Source of the DNA: Rhizobium sp. RU20A
GTDB taxonomy: Bacteria; Pseudomonadota; Alphaproteobacteria; Rhizobiales; Rhizobiaceae
Direction: 5' to 3'
Length of the DNA: 64,000 nucleotides
Assembly: GCF_900155885.1 (NCBI RefSeq)
Contig: NZ_FTMB01000005.1
Span: 1-64,000 of the forward strand
Shown here: one piece after another, positions 7,903-16,564 of the stretch
Position numbering within the stretch: position 1 is the stretch's first letter
Layout of the letters: the number at the start of each line of letters is the position of its first letter
Program-made: the position numbers and the translations under genes
Notes under the pieces: model-generated
Database searches by the model: none
Told to the model about the DNA's origin: nothing
Seen by the model: only the letters and a program-made list of their open reading frames with translations

Positions 7903-8879
7903 TATTCAAGCCTCGGATCAATGGTGGTTGCGACGAGATCGACGGCGATGTTGATGAGCACGAAGATGGCGCTCGTCACGATGGCGATGCCCTGGATCAG
8001 GGGGAAATCGCGCTGGAGGACTGCATTGATGGTCAACAGTCCAAGGCCCGGATAATCGAAGATGTATTCAACGATAATCACCCCGCCGAGCAGGCTGGAA
8101 AACTGCACGCCAAGCAGATTAAGAAGCGGCACGGATGCATTGCGCAAAGCATGATTGAAGATGATGCGCGAGCGGGCAAGGCCGCGCACGCGCCCGACCG
8201 AAACATAGGGCTCCATCATCTGCCCGGAAACTGAACTGACCAGCGTGCGGATCAGCACCGGCGACAGTTCCACCGCCAGTACGATGGCGGGCAGGATCGT
8301 ATAGGCAAAGCCCTGATAACCAATGGCAGGCAGCCAGCCGAGCTTGACGGAAAACAGCAGCGCCAGCACGATGCCGAGCCAGAAATTTGGCAGCGAAATG
8401 AAAATCGAGGAGATGTAGAAGGCCAGTTTGTCTGGCCAGCGGCCAATGCCAAGCCCTCCTGCAATGCCAATGATTGCGGAAAATACAAGCGCAATAACCA
8501 GCGTGACGGCGGCCAGTTGAAGGGTCATCGGCAGGGCGTCGAAGATCAGGTCAAAGACTTCGGCCCGTTCGCCGCGGGTCGTGTCGTTGAATGTCGCGCC
8601 GCCGGTCGATGCGCCATTGGCTGGCCGCACGAAGGACTGCCCGAGATCGCCATGGACCACGCCGCCCATGTAACGGCCGAACTGGACAAGGATCGGATCA
8701 CGCAGACCCATGTCGGTGGCGATCTTTTCGATCAGGGCTTCCGGCGCCATCCCCCCGGCCATCAGGCGCACCGGATCACCCGGCACCACCCGAAGCAGGG
8801 TGAAGATCAGCAGGGAGACGAGGAAGATGATGATGATGCCCTGAATAAGGCGCCGTAGCAGGAAATTCACGGTGAACAT
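7899..8879 (-). CDS. DppB-type inner-membrane permease
   Basis: The product is 326 residues from the ATG at 8879 (MFTVNFLLRRLIQGIIII), which has AAGGGA eight bases upstream. An in-frame GTG at 8903 would add eight residues but lacks a better ribosome site. The N-terminal LLRRLIQ helix and the FTLLRVVPGDPVR motif are typical of DppB/OppB. Six membrane helices are visible, and the coupling loop is in the region VRGLARSRIIFNHALRNAS. It pairs with the DppC-like protein to form the translocation path. The start lies 70 bases after the binding-protein stop, separated by a strong hairpin. Confidence 0.9.
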   Translation of the reverse strand: MFTVNFLLRRLIQGIIIIFLVSLLIFTLLRVVPGDPVRLMAGGMAPEALIEKIATDMGLRDPILVQFGRYMGGVVHGDLGQSFVRPANGASTGGATFNDTTRGERAEVFDLIFDALPMTLQLAAVTLVIALVFSAIIGIAGGLGIGRWPDKLAFYISSIFISLPNFWLGIVLALLFSVKLGWLPAIGYQGFAYTILPAIVLAVELSPVLIRTLVSSVSGQMMEPYVSVGRVRGLARSRIIFNHALRNASVPLLNLLGVQFSSLLGGVIIVEYIFDYPGLGLLTINAVLQRDFPLIQGIAIVTSAIFVLINIAVDLVATTIDPRLEY

Positions 8880-8911
8880 TCTGTCGTTCCCTTGAGGATT
8901 CACGGGAAGGC

Positions 8912-8939
8912 CCGCACGCCGGCAAAGCGCGGCGTGCGG
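8912..8939 (-). terminator. Intercistronic hairpin after the binding-protein gene
   Basis: CCGCACGCCG (8912-8921) pairs perfectly with CGGCGTGCGG (8930-8939) across an 8-base loop. No T-run follows in the direction of transcription, so full termination is unlikely. It is better read as a 3'-end stabiliser or attenuator that keeps the binding-protein message above that of the permeases. Confidence 0.65.
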
Positions 8940-8949
8940 ATGAAAGGTC

Positions 8950-10533
8950 TCAGGTAGCGGGCTTGGAGGCGTCGATCGACCCGTCCGGGTAGATGTACAT
9001 GCCTTGGAAGTCCTTCTGCATGGCGTGAATCATGACGGAGGTGAACAGCGACAGGCACGGCATCTTGGCAGCGATCAGTGGCATCGTCTCTTCTTGGAGA
9101 ACCTTCTTTCGCTCTTCGAGCGTTGGTGCGTTGCGCTCCTTGTCGAGGCTGGCGTCAAGGTCCTTGTCTTCAATGCCGCATATGCGATGCGAAGAGGAAT
9201 GGAAATGCGTGCGCAGAACCAGGTCCGGCTCCGGCGAGGCCGTAGACCAGCCGCAGTCGACCATGTGGCCGGGACCGCCGCCGGGGCGGTGATAAAGCTG
9301 CTCATTCCAGGCTGCCGGTTCGAGCACGGTCAGGCTTACGTCAAATCCCTGCTCCTGAAGCATGGCTGTAATCAGTTCGCCATATTCCTTGGTCTTGGGA
9401 TAGAAGCCTACGGACGTGATGTATTCCAGCGGGGGCAGGCCCTTGCCATTGGGGAAGCCTGCTTCTGCCAACAGTACCTGCGCCTTTTCCGGATCGTATT
9501 TCGGATAGTTCGGAAGGTCGACATAGCCGAACTTCACCGGTGAAACGAAGTTGGAGGAGGCGTGGCCAGCCGAGCCCATCAGTTCCATGACCAACTCGCG
9601 GTTGATCGAGTGGCAGGCGGCGAGGCGAATGCGCGGATCGTTGAACGGAGGCTTCGAGCAACGGAACCAAAGATACTTGTTTTCGACCGAGACGACTTTG
9701 TTGATGTAGATCGCAGGATTGTCTTTGATCGAATCCACCTGTTCCGGCTCCAGACGCTCCACGATGGAGGCCTGGCCGTTCATCAGCGAGAGCATGCGCG
9801 TGGTGGAATCGCCCGTGAAGGTGAAGTTGATGCCGGGGATGGCTGGCTTGCCTTTGAAATAGCCATCGAATGCTTCCATCACCGTGTCATTGCCGCGCTG
9901 GGCCACGAACTTGAACGGGCCGGTGCCGTTAAGGCGCTGCGACAGCGGACCTCCGGGGCCGCCGGCCACATCCTTGGCCGACATGATCGGCAGGAAGGAG
10001 GCGAGGAAGATGAAGAGGTGCGCGGGATATCCACCCTTGGAGGTATCGACAATGACCGTATAGTCGTCGGGTGTCTCTATGGTCAGCGTTTCGCTCGGGC
10101 CCGGATACCACTGGGCCGGCCGGTCGGTGCGTGAGCCATACTCGAACGTCGCCTTGACATCCTCGGCCTTGAACGGCTTTCCATCGTGAAACACGATGCC
10201 CTGGCGCAGCTTGATCTGGAGGCGATGCGGGTCAAGAAGCTTTATCTCGGTCGCCAGCTCGTAGACGACCTCGCCGGGATTATCGAGCTTCATTGGCGTG
10301 CGGGTGAGGAAGCCCATGACGAAGCCTTCGATATTCTTCTGCGAAAGCGTCGTATGGGCCGTCGGATCCCAGTTGCCCGTGATGTTTTCGGCGGACAGGA
10401 AGGTCATGGTCTTGCCGGTTTGTGCAAAGGCCGACGAAATGAAGAAGTCAGGATTAATCTGCATGTAGCCTGCGACGGCGGCTGCACCCGCTGCGCCTTG
10501 CAGGAAGCGACGACGATTGAATTCCGAACCCAT
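8950..10533 (-). CDS. Family-5 extracellular solute-binding protein (Tat-exported)
   Basis: The product has 527 residues. The N-terminus FNRRRFLQGAAGAAAVAGY is a twin-arginine signal followed by a hydrophobic stretch and an AFAQ cleavage site, so the protein is exported folded. The mature part has the DppA/OppA layout, with RLQIKLRQGIVFHDGKPF near residue 110 and NRELVMELM and related lobes further on. The ATG at 10533 has AAAGGGGAA upstream. It is the first gene of the operon, which suits a highly expressed binding protein. The ligand cannot be deduced; the downstream amidohydrolase, kinases and eutB relic point to a small amide or amino-alcohol derivative. Confidence 0.9.
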   Translation of the reverse strand: MGSEFNRRRFLQGAAGAAAVAGYMQINPDFFISSAFAQTGKTMTFLSAENITGNWDPTAHTTLSQKNIEGFVMGFLTRTPMKLDNPGEVVYELATEIKLLDPHRLQIKLRQGIVFHDGKPFKAEDVKATFEYGSRTDRPAQWYPGPSETLTIETPDDYTVIVDTSKGGYPAHLFIFLASFLPIMSAKDVAGGPGGPLSQRLNGTGPFKFVAQRGNDTVMEAFDGYFKGKPAIPGINFTFTGDSTTRMLSLMNGQASIVERLEPEQVDSIKDNPAIYINKVVSVENKYLWFRCSKPPFNDPRIRLAACHSINRELVMELMGSAGHASSNFVSPVKFGYVDLPNYPKYDPEKAQVLLAEAGFPNGKGLPPLEYITSVGFYPKTKEYGELITAMLQEQGFDVSLTVLEPAAWNEQLYHRPGGGPGHMVDCGWSTASPEPDLVLRTHFHSSSHRICGIEDKDLDASLDKERNAPTLEERKKVLQEETMPLIAAKMPCLSLFTSVMIHAMQKDFQGMYIYPDGSIDASKPAT

Positions 10534-10560
10534 TGAGTTCCCCTTTTTCTTTTGGAAACC

Positions 10561-10596
10561 GTCATACCAGTCAAAACGGTCAAAACGGTCAATGCA
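10561..10596 (-). promoter_or_regulatory. Promoter with four tandem 9-bp repeats (probable DeoR operator)
   Basis: On the minus strand a -35 TTGACC (10587-10592) and a -10-like TGGTAT (10564-10569) are 17 bases apart, about 30 to 60 bases before the binding-protein start. The same stretch is a phased array on the plus strand: GTCATACCA, GTCAAAACG, GTCAAAACG, GTCAATGCA, all starting GTCA at 9-bp spacing. Tandem direct repeats over a promoter are a known operator form for DeoR proteins, and a DeoR gene lies in this operon. The link is inferred. Confidence 0.55.
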
Positions 10597-11306
10597 AATG
10601 ACATGCCAGGTGGGGATTGAGGGATGGTACGGGTCCTTTGAAGGGTGGCGTGTGTGGTTTTTGAATGTTTAAGCGGCCGCGTGATGTTTTTTTATGCGGC
10701 GCGATAGATCGGCCTCATGCATGCCGGAAGGCAGGGGGGCATGCTGCATCACAGGACGGATGCTGAGTGTTGTGCGAGCCATGATCACCGGCTTCAGGAC
10801 TCATACAGAACCGGAACATAGCGCCGCCTTTTGGGAGCACATTGACGAGCAGTACAGCGACCATTGAAACGCACCGCGCCTGCACGATGACTGGCGCGAT
10901 CTGAACACATGAGGTCCGCGCGAGCGGATGGGAACCGATGCAGACCAGGAACGACGGAACCCACGATATCTTGCCTGCGGCCGTGCCGATCACACGATGG
11001 CCAAAAGATCAGCAGAAACACGACCGATTAGGAGTGCAAGATAAAGCGAACCGGGGTTCGCCCGAGCTCCGCTCGTAAGTGATTGTCTGCACATTGTTTT
11101 CCAGAGGGAAAACGGGGAAGCGTCGAATATCGCGATGTGAGACGAATTCCAGGATCGGCTGATTTTCTCTGTGCGCCAGGATGATAGCGGCCAACTGCCG
11201 CGAGGTGCGATACCCCAATCTATGGGCTGCAAGTCTTGTTCCGCCCACCTGCGATGACGGTAATTCGCTGCTTGTCAGGCCGAGGGCCAGCGTCGAACCT
11301 GCCGAT
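10597..11306. other. About 700 bases with no recognisable gene
   Basis: Open frames exist on both strands but none gave a recognisable protein or had a convincing ribosome site. On the minus strand around 11060-11260 a stretch reads GTRLAAHRLGYRTSRQ then LAAIILAHRENQPI and HRDIRRFPVFPLENN, which looks protein-like and could be a gene remnant, but I cannot name it. Because the relaxase relic begins directly to the right, this is probably degraded mobile-element DNA. Confidence 0.4.
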
Positions 11307-12740
11307 ATGGCAGATCGTGACGACGACAGTTTCCGCATCAAACCGGGCCGACCGAAGAGCCGGGGCGCCCACGCCAGCCTGCACTCGAAAGCGTTCATCA
11401 CCCAGGTGAAGATTGCCGTGCGCAAGGCTGGCGGAAACCCCGATCGGATTGGCGGGGAGTCAGACAACGGGAGCGGGCACTTCAATGCCCGAGGCCGTGG
11501 CGCGAAACTGGCGCCGTCGTTTGCCAAAGGCGGTGGAGCCTTGACGCGCGCTGGCAGCGGCACCCGGTTCCGGTCGCGGCGCGTCGTCGTCAAGGCGCGG
11601 GTGGTCAAGCTTGCCCCGCAGCGGGGTCAATCGCGTGGTTCAAAGTTCCGGGCAACGACGGCCAAAGCGGTCGATGCGCACCTGCGCTATCTGGAACGCG
11701 ATGGCGTCACCAAGGATGGCGAGAAGAGCAGGGTCTATTCCGCATTCGAGGACGAGGACGACGGCAAGGCATTCGTCGAGCGTGGACGAGACGACCGGGA
11801 TCAATTTCAATTCATCGTCGTACCCGAAGATGCAGTCGATCTGGGAGACCTGCGATCCTTCACCCGTGATCTCATGAAGCAGATGGAAAGCGATCTGGAT
11901 ACTCGGCTGAATTGGGTTGCCGTCGATCACCACAATACTGGTCATCCCCACACCCATGTCTTTGTCCGGGGCGTTCCGGAGGATGGCCGCATCCTCAATA
12001 TTGCCGGCGACTATTTTGCCCATGGGGTCCGCTACCGGGCCGAGGCACGGGTGACGCTGGAGTTGGGCCAGCAGAGCGCGTTGGAGGTCGCGGAAAAGCT
12101 GCGGCATGAGGTGGAGGCCGAGCGCCTGACCCGGCTCGAAAGGATGCTGATCGCGGAGAGCCAGGAACAGGGCATCATCGATGTGCGTCTCGATGCCTCC
12201 GGTCGCTACCCGGTCCGGGCCAATCGAGCCCTTCTAATCGACAGAGCCAAGCGCTTGGAGCGGTATGGCTTGGCGGATGAGATCGACTCTGGTCGATGGA
12301 CGATCCGGGACGATGTGGAACAGACCCTGCGCGCCCTTGGCGAGCGCGGCGATATCATCAAGACCATGCATCGGGCGTTGGAGGATCACGGCCTTGCCGA
12401 TGAGCGTAGTGCCCGCGATTACATCACACACGGCAAAAGCATCACCGAGCCTGTCGTCGGGCGGGTTATGGCCAAGGGACTGGCGGGGGACGAGATGAGC
12501 GACCGGCTACATCTGGTCATCGACGGCGTGGACGGTGACGTGCTCCAGGGCCGGTTTGGCGAGCGGGAGTGGTCCCGGGGTGGTTCGCGGTTTTCCTCCG
12601 AGCGGGAAGCCGCACCTCGCGCCCGGCCATATCCGTCACAGTCCGGCGGCCGCGATGGAGGTGCAAAAGAGACGTCTTGTCAGAGTTACGGACGCATCAC
12701 CACCTGTATCTCAGACCGGCCAACGCCGTCCGCTCACTGA
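11307..12740 (+). pseudogene. Truncated conjugative relaxase (VirD2-like / DUF3363 group)
   Basis: From the ATG at 11307 the frame reads MADRDDDSFRIKPGRPKSRG, the usual opening of the large mobilisation nuclease that precedes Trb-type conjugation modules in alphaproteobacteria. The HUH-type metal motif VDHHNTGHPHTHVFVRG is intact, and YLERDGVTKDG lies upstream. The following helical region (residues about 250-410) continues family-like to DRLHLVIDGVDGDVLQGRF near 12555. After that the sequence becomes low-complexity with no family resemblance and stops at 12740, overlapping the convergent oxidase gene by seven bases. The C-terminal DUF3363 portion is therefore missing. No oriT was identified. 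It is probably one piece of a dismembered element whose copG and trbB pieces lie at 34.5-37.2 kb. Confidence 0.75.
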
Positions 12741-14149
12741 TCGCCCGCTTCCCGTCTCAGGACCTTCCCCGGATTGAGAATGTTGTCGGGATCGAGTGTT
12801 CGCTTGATGAGGCGCATCAGGCTGAGCTTGGTCGCATCGGCCGTTGCCGCAAGGGGGGCGATGCGCTTGCTTCCGATGCCGTGTTCGGCGGAGAAGGCAC
12901 CGCCGGCGGCAGCGAGGTCGGCATAGAGGATGTCATCGATCCTGTTGATACGCTCGGCCGCGACGTCGTTGCCGCAAGCGTTGATCGCGATGTGGAGGTT
13001 GCCGTCGGCGAGGTGGCCGAAAACGTAGGGGGCAAGGTTCGGGTCGAGGCGCTTGAGCGCCGGCAGGCAGCGCGCGAGGTAGGCGTCGAGCTCGGACAAG
13101 GGGATGGAAATGTCGTGTGAGGGCGCGCCCGGATGCTTGCGGTAGATGACATCCGTGTCTTCGCGCAGGCGCCAGAGATCCTGTTCCCGGGCAAGCGAGG
13201 TGGCGATCACGGCGGAGATCTCCCCGTGTTCGGCGGCGATATCGCAGTAGATCGCCTCGCATTCTTCTTGCAGGCGTCCGGCATCGTTACCGCCGAAAGA
13301 AACCAGCAGATAGACGGGATGATCGTTCCGGAAATCCGGCGCCGACCAGCGGTGATGGCTTGCCGCCAGCTGGAAGTAGGTCGCCCACATCGCTTCGGCG
13401 GCGCGCAGCGTCCCATAGCCGGCATTCAGGCAACGGCTTATGACTTTCAGCACGGTCGCCACGTCCGGCAGGCCGAACAGCATGGTCGCGGTCGTTGCCG
13501 GCAAGGGCTCCAGCTTGATGGCAATGCGCGTGACGATTCCGAGCGTGCCTTCGCTGCCGATGAAGAGGTGCTTGAGGTCATAGCCGGCCGCGTTTTTGAC
13601 GACGCGGGTGAGGTCCCGGTAGATCGAGCCGTCAGGCAGCACGGCTTCCATGCCGAAAATGCGATGGCGCATGACGCCGTGTCGGAAGGCGGAGATGCCG
13701 CCGGCATTGGTGGAGACCATGCCGCCGACCGTCGCCGAGCCGCGGGACGGCAGGTCGATCCCCGGTTCGAGCCCGAGCTCTGCCGCTGCCACCTGCAAGG
13801 CCTGCAGCGTCACCCCTGCTTCGACGACGGCGACGCGTTCGCTTGCGCACATCCGGACGATCCGGTCGAGTCGACTGGTCGACAGGATGATTTCGCCCGG
13901 CCGGGAGACCGCGCCGTCCACCAGTCCCGTGCGCCCGCCATGCGACACGATCGGCACGCGGTGAACCCGGCACAGCTGAACGACCGCCGCGACCTCTTCC
14001 GTCGTGGCGGGCGCGACGAGCACGCCGGCGTCGAGATTGGCGGGGTTGCCGCCGGGATCGATGGTCGTGGCAATCGCCTCGGATTTGCAGTGGGCCGGAC
14101 CGACGATTTTGGCGAGGTCTTCGAGAAAGCCGGGAGGCAATTCGGGCAT
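12734..14149 (-). CDS. FAD-linked D-2-hydroxyacid dehydrogenase (GlcD / D-lactate dehydrogenase family)
   Basis: The product is 471 residues from the ATG at 14149 (MPELPPGFLEDL), which has AGGA at a good distance; a 21-residue in-frame extension upstream is less likely. The PCMH-type FAD domain shows SHGGRTGLVDGA near 80 and GSATVGGMVSTNAGGISAFRHG near 145, and GSEGTLGIVT near 205. The C-terminal cap domain ends with GHLADGNLHI and AFSAEHGIGSKR, which bind the 2-hydroxyacid carboxylate and metal. The family includes D-lactate, glycolate and D-2-hydroxyglutarate dehydrogenases, which pass electrons to the respiratory chain. It is the last gene of the Rieske/ABC operon, so it may oxidise a D-hydroxyacid formed late in that pathway. 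Confidence 0.85.
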   Translation of the reverse strand: MPELPPGFLEDLAKIVGPAHCKSEAIATTIDPGGNPANLDAGVLVAPATTEEVAAVVQLCRVHRVPIVSHGGRTGLVDGAVSRPGEIILSTSRLDRIVRMCASERVAVVEAGVTLQALQVAAAELGLEPGIDLPSRGSATVGGMVSTNAGGISAFRHGVMRHRIFGMEAVLPDGSIYRDLTRVVKNAAGYDLKHLFIGSEGTLGIVTRIAIKLEPLPATTATMLFGLPDVATVLKVISRCLNAGYGTLRAAEAMWATYFQLAASHHRWSAPDFRNDHPVYLLVSFGGNDAGRLQEECEAIYCDIAAEHGEISAVIATSLAREQDLWRLREDTDVIYRKHPGAPSHDISIPLSELDAYLARCLPALKRLDPNLAPYVFGHLADGNLHIAINACGNDVAAERINRIDDILYADLAAAGGAFSAEHGIGSKRIAPLAATADATKLSLMRLIKRTLDPDNILNPGKVLRREAGDQ

Positions 14150-14177
14150 GGTCGGTCCTGTCGATAGGCGCTGGGGC

Positions 14178-14864
14178 TCAGCGGATGCGGTGGCGGTTGA
14201 GGTGCGCTTCAAGGAGGTGCACGAGTGAAATCAGAACAAGGTTGACCAGCAGGTAGAAGGCGCCGGCAATCGTGAAGACTTCGAGGATGGCGAAGGTCTG
14301 GCTCATCAGCCGTTTGGCCTGTCCTGTCATCTCCAGCACCGTCACGGTCGAGGCAAGGCTCGTGCCTTTCACCAGCAGGAGCAGCTCGTTGCCATAGGCG
14401 GGCAGGGCCTGGCGGATGGCGAGAGGGAAGGTAATGCGGCGGAAGCAGAGCAACCGCGACATGCCGCAGGCGCGCGCCGCCTCGACCAGCCCGGTGGGGA
14501 CCGAGAGAAGCCCGCCGCGCAGGATTTCGGACGTATAGGCGGCGGTGTTGAGGGCGAGCGCCAGCACGGCGCAATGGGTGCCGTTGCCGATGATCCACCA
14601 GAGCACCGGATTGGTCTGAACGAAGGGGATCTGGCCGAGGCCGTAATAGAAGAGGAAAAGCTGCACCAGGAGCGGCGTGCCGCGAAAGACCGCGCTGTAG
14701 CCCTTGGCAAACCCGGCCACCGCGCGGTTGGCCGAAAGGCGCATGACGGCGAGCAGAAGCCCCAGATGGAACCCGATGATTACCGATGTGAGGGTCAGCA
14801 GGAGCGTCAGCCAGAGGCCGTTCAGCAATTTCGGCAAAGCGAGCCAGAAGAGTTCCATGCTCAT
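14178..14864 (-). CDS. HisM-type polar amino acid ABC permease
   Basis: This 228-residue membrane protein has five hydrophobic helices and the HAAT-family pattern FRGTPLLVQLFLFYYG near residue 60. The EAA loop reads LVEAARACGMSRLLCFRRIT. FVQTNPVLWW and LVKGTSLASTVTVLEM are typical of HisM/OccM permeases. The ATG at 14864 overlaps the preceding permease stop (ATGA). It forms the channel with the HisQ-like protein, energised by the ATPase half of the DUF2817 fusion. It lies 28 bases upstream of the oxidase gene. Confidence 0.9.
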   Translation of the reverse strand: MSMELFWLALPKLLNGLWLTLLLTLTSVIIGFHLGLLLAVMRLSANRAVAGFAKGYSAVFRGTPLLVQLFLFYYGLGQIPFVQTNPVLWWIIGNGTHCAVLALALNTAAYTSEILRGGLLSVPTGLVEAARACGMSRLLCFRRITFPLAIRQALPAYGNELLLLVKGTSLASTVTVLEMTGQAKRLMSQTFAILEVFTIAGAFYLLVNLVLISLVHLLEAHLNRHRIR

Positions 14865-15574
14865 CGCGCAGCCCTCCGGCGACCCTGCAACCGCGCTTCG
14901 AGCCAATCGATGCCGGACTGGCTGACGAGGGTGATCAGGAGATAGACCACGAAGGCGATGGTGTAGAAGATGAGCGGCTGGCGGGTTGAGCCTGCGCCGA
15001 CGAAGGCAACGCGCATCAGTTCCTGCAGGCCGACGACGGAAACGAGCGCGGTGTCCTTGATGGTCGTCTGCCAGACATTGTTCATGCCGGGAATGGCGAT
15101 GCGCAGCATTTGCGGCAGGATGATGCGGCGGAAGATGCGGCCACTGGAGATGCCGAGCGCACGCGCCGCCTCGATCTGGCCGGGGGGGATCGATTGCAGG
15201 GCGCCGCGAACGACTTCGGTGGAATAGGCGCCTGATATGGCGGTGATGGCCACCACGGCGACGACGAAGGCATAGGCATTGCCCTCCAGCCCCCCATAGC
15301 CGAAGGCGGCGGCGACCTTCGCCATGAATTCGACGGAGGAGAAGAACAGGAGGTAGATGACGAGAAGTTCCGGTACGCCGCGCACGATGGAGGTGTAGAC
15401 ATCCACGAGCAGCGTGAACGGAAACAGCCGGAGCCATTTCGCCGTGCCGCACAGCGTGCCGACGATGGCGCCGAGCAGGATGCTGGCGATGCCGAGCATC
15501 ACCGTCACGGTCGCGCCCCGCAGGATGGCGCCAATCCAGCCGCCTTCCCAGACTTGCAACAATCCGAATTCCAT
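14861..15574 (-). CDS. HisQ-type polar amino acid ABC permease
   Basis: The product has 237 residues with five membrane helices. SIVRGVPELLVIYLLFF near residue 63 and the coupling loop QIEAARALGISSGRIFRRI are family hallmarks. The start at MEFGLLQVWEGGW (15574) follows the usual HisQ opening; an upstream in-frame Met is less likely because it would precede the first helix by an atypical arginine-rich stretch. A strong hairpin separates it from the binding-protein gene. The nearest relatives by pattern are HisQ, OccQ and NocQ, which carry basic amino acids and opines. Confidence 0.9.
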   Translation of the reverse strand: MEFGLLQVWEGGWIGAILRGATVTVMLGIASILLGAIVGTLCGTAKWLRLFPFTLLVDVYTSIVRGVPELLVIYLLFFSSVEFMAKVAAAFGYGGLEGNAYAFVVAVVAITAISGAYSTEVVRGALQSIPPGQIEAARALGISSGRIFRRIILPQMLRIAIPGMNNVWQTTIKDTALVSVVGLQELMRVAFVGAGSTRQPLIFYTIAFVVYLLITLVSQSGIDWLEARLQGRRRAAR

Positions 15575-15611
15575 CGACTGTCCCCGTATTCCGTCCACCA
15601 ATCGCCTGCGT

Positions 15612-15647
15612 CCCGCCGGCCCGGCCAAGGCGGTCATGGCCGGCGGG
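15612..15647 (-). terminator. Intercistronic hairpin between binding-protein and permease genes
   Basis: CCCGCCGGCC (15612-15621) is exactly complementary to GGCCGGCGGG (15638-15647), with a 16-base loop. There is no T-tract, so it is more likely to protect the 3' end of the upstream message or attenuate transcription than to end it. Similar hairpins follow the binding-protein genes of three other operons in this window. Confidence 0.65.
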
Positions 15648-15675
15648 CGCTCGTCACGTCACTTGTCGCGTCAGT

Positions 15676-16473
15676 TCACTTGCAGGGGCGCGAGATGTCC
15701 TGCTTGAACCAGGTCTGGCTCGCCTTGGCGATGGAGCCATCGGTGATCAACTCGCACAGCGCCGTATCGATCTTGGCCTTCAGCTCGGTATCTTCCTGGC
15801 GGATGCCGACGCCGATGCCCTCGCCGAGGGACGGGTCGAAGGTGCTCTGCACCTTGACATCGACGAGCTGGAAATCCTTGCCATCCGGGCGGTCGAGGAA
15901 GTTCTGCAGCGCCGATGCATCGGCAAAGCCGGCCTCGACACGGCCGCTGGCGAGATCGATCTGCATCTGGTCCAGCGTGTCATAGGTCTTCAGGATGGCG
16001 TCGGGGACGCGCTTTTCCATGAAATGCGCGTGGGTGGTTCCCGCCTGCACGCCGACCGATACGCCGTTAAGACCCTTCAGCAGCGTCTCGATGTCCGTCG
16101 TGCCGGCCAGGGGGGAATCTTTCTTGACCACGAACATGTTGGCCAGTTCGGCATAGCCGATCGAGAAGTTGATCTGCTTCTTGCGTTCGGCGGTGATCGA
16201 CATGCCGGAGATGATAATGTCGAAGCGCTTGGCCTTCAGCGCCGGGATCAGGCCGTCGAAGGCCTGCACGACGAACTTGCACTCCATGTTGAGCTTGGCG
16301 CAGAGCAGGTTTCCGACATCGGCGTCGAAGCCCGTCACGTTGCCGTTGGCGTCCGCCATGCTCCACGGCGGATACTCGCCTTCCGTACCGATGGACAGGA
16401 CGGTTTCCGCAGCCTGCGCCGTGGAGACGCCCGTCAGGAAGACAGCAGCGAGGAGAAGAGATTTCAGACTCAT
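15676..16473 (-). CDS. Family-3 solute-binding protein (HisJ/OccT-like)
   Basis: The product is 265 residues from the ATG at 16473, with AGGGGAA upstream. MSLKSLLLAAVFLTGVSTAQA is a Sec signal peptide ending in AQA. The mature protein has the family-3 pattern: TEGEYPPWSMADANGNVTG then FDADVGNLL, FDGLIPALKAKRFDIIISGM and TAERKKQINFS. A C-terminal SRPCK carries a Cys that may pair with an internal one. Cys at CAKLNMECKF is a likely second disulfide. Relatives bind basic amino acids, octopine or nopaline. The transporter is encoded next to an amide-cleaving DUF2817 domain, which fits uptake of a conjugated amino acid, but the ligand is unknown. Confidence 0.88.
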   Translation of the reverse strand: MSLKSLLLAAVFLTGVSTAQAAETVLSIGTEGEYPPWSMADANGNVTGFDADVGNLLCAKLNMECKFVVQAFDGLIPALKAKRFDIIISGMSITAERKKQINFSIGYAELANMFVVKKDSPLAGTTDIETLLKGLNGVSVGVQAGTTHAHFMEKRVPDAILKTYDTLDQMQIDLASGRVEAGFADASALQNFLDRPDGKDFQLVDVKVQSTFDPSLGEGIGVGIRQEDTELKAKIDTALCELITDGSIAKASQTWFKQDISRPCK

Positions 16474-16564
16474 GCGTTGGTTCCCCTTTTGTGTTTGAGC
16501 CTTGTGGTTCATGTCTGCGTCCGGCGCGGCCCGAAACGGGACGCGCGGCTGCGGACGCAGGACG

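Noticed and set aside
6982-7921. A 926-codon open frame extending the ATPase upstream by about 310 codons
   Set aside because: The extension overlaps the DppC-like gene in another frame, is rich in Arg/His/Pro as high-GC shadow frames are, and matches no family; the ATGA overlap at 6982 gives a normal start.
8912-8939. A rho-independent terminator
   Set aside because: The stem is strong but no T-run follows on the minus strand, and the permease genes downstream lack another promoter.
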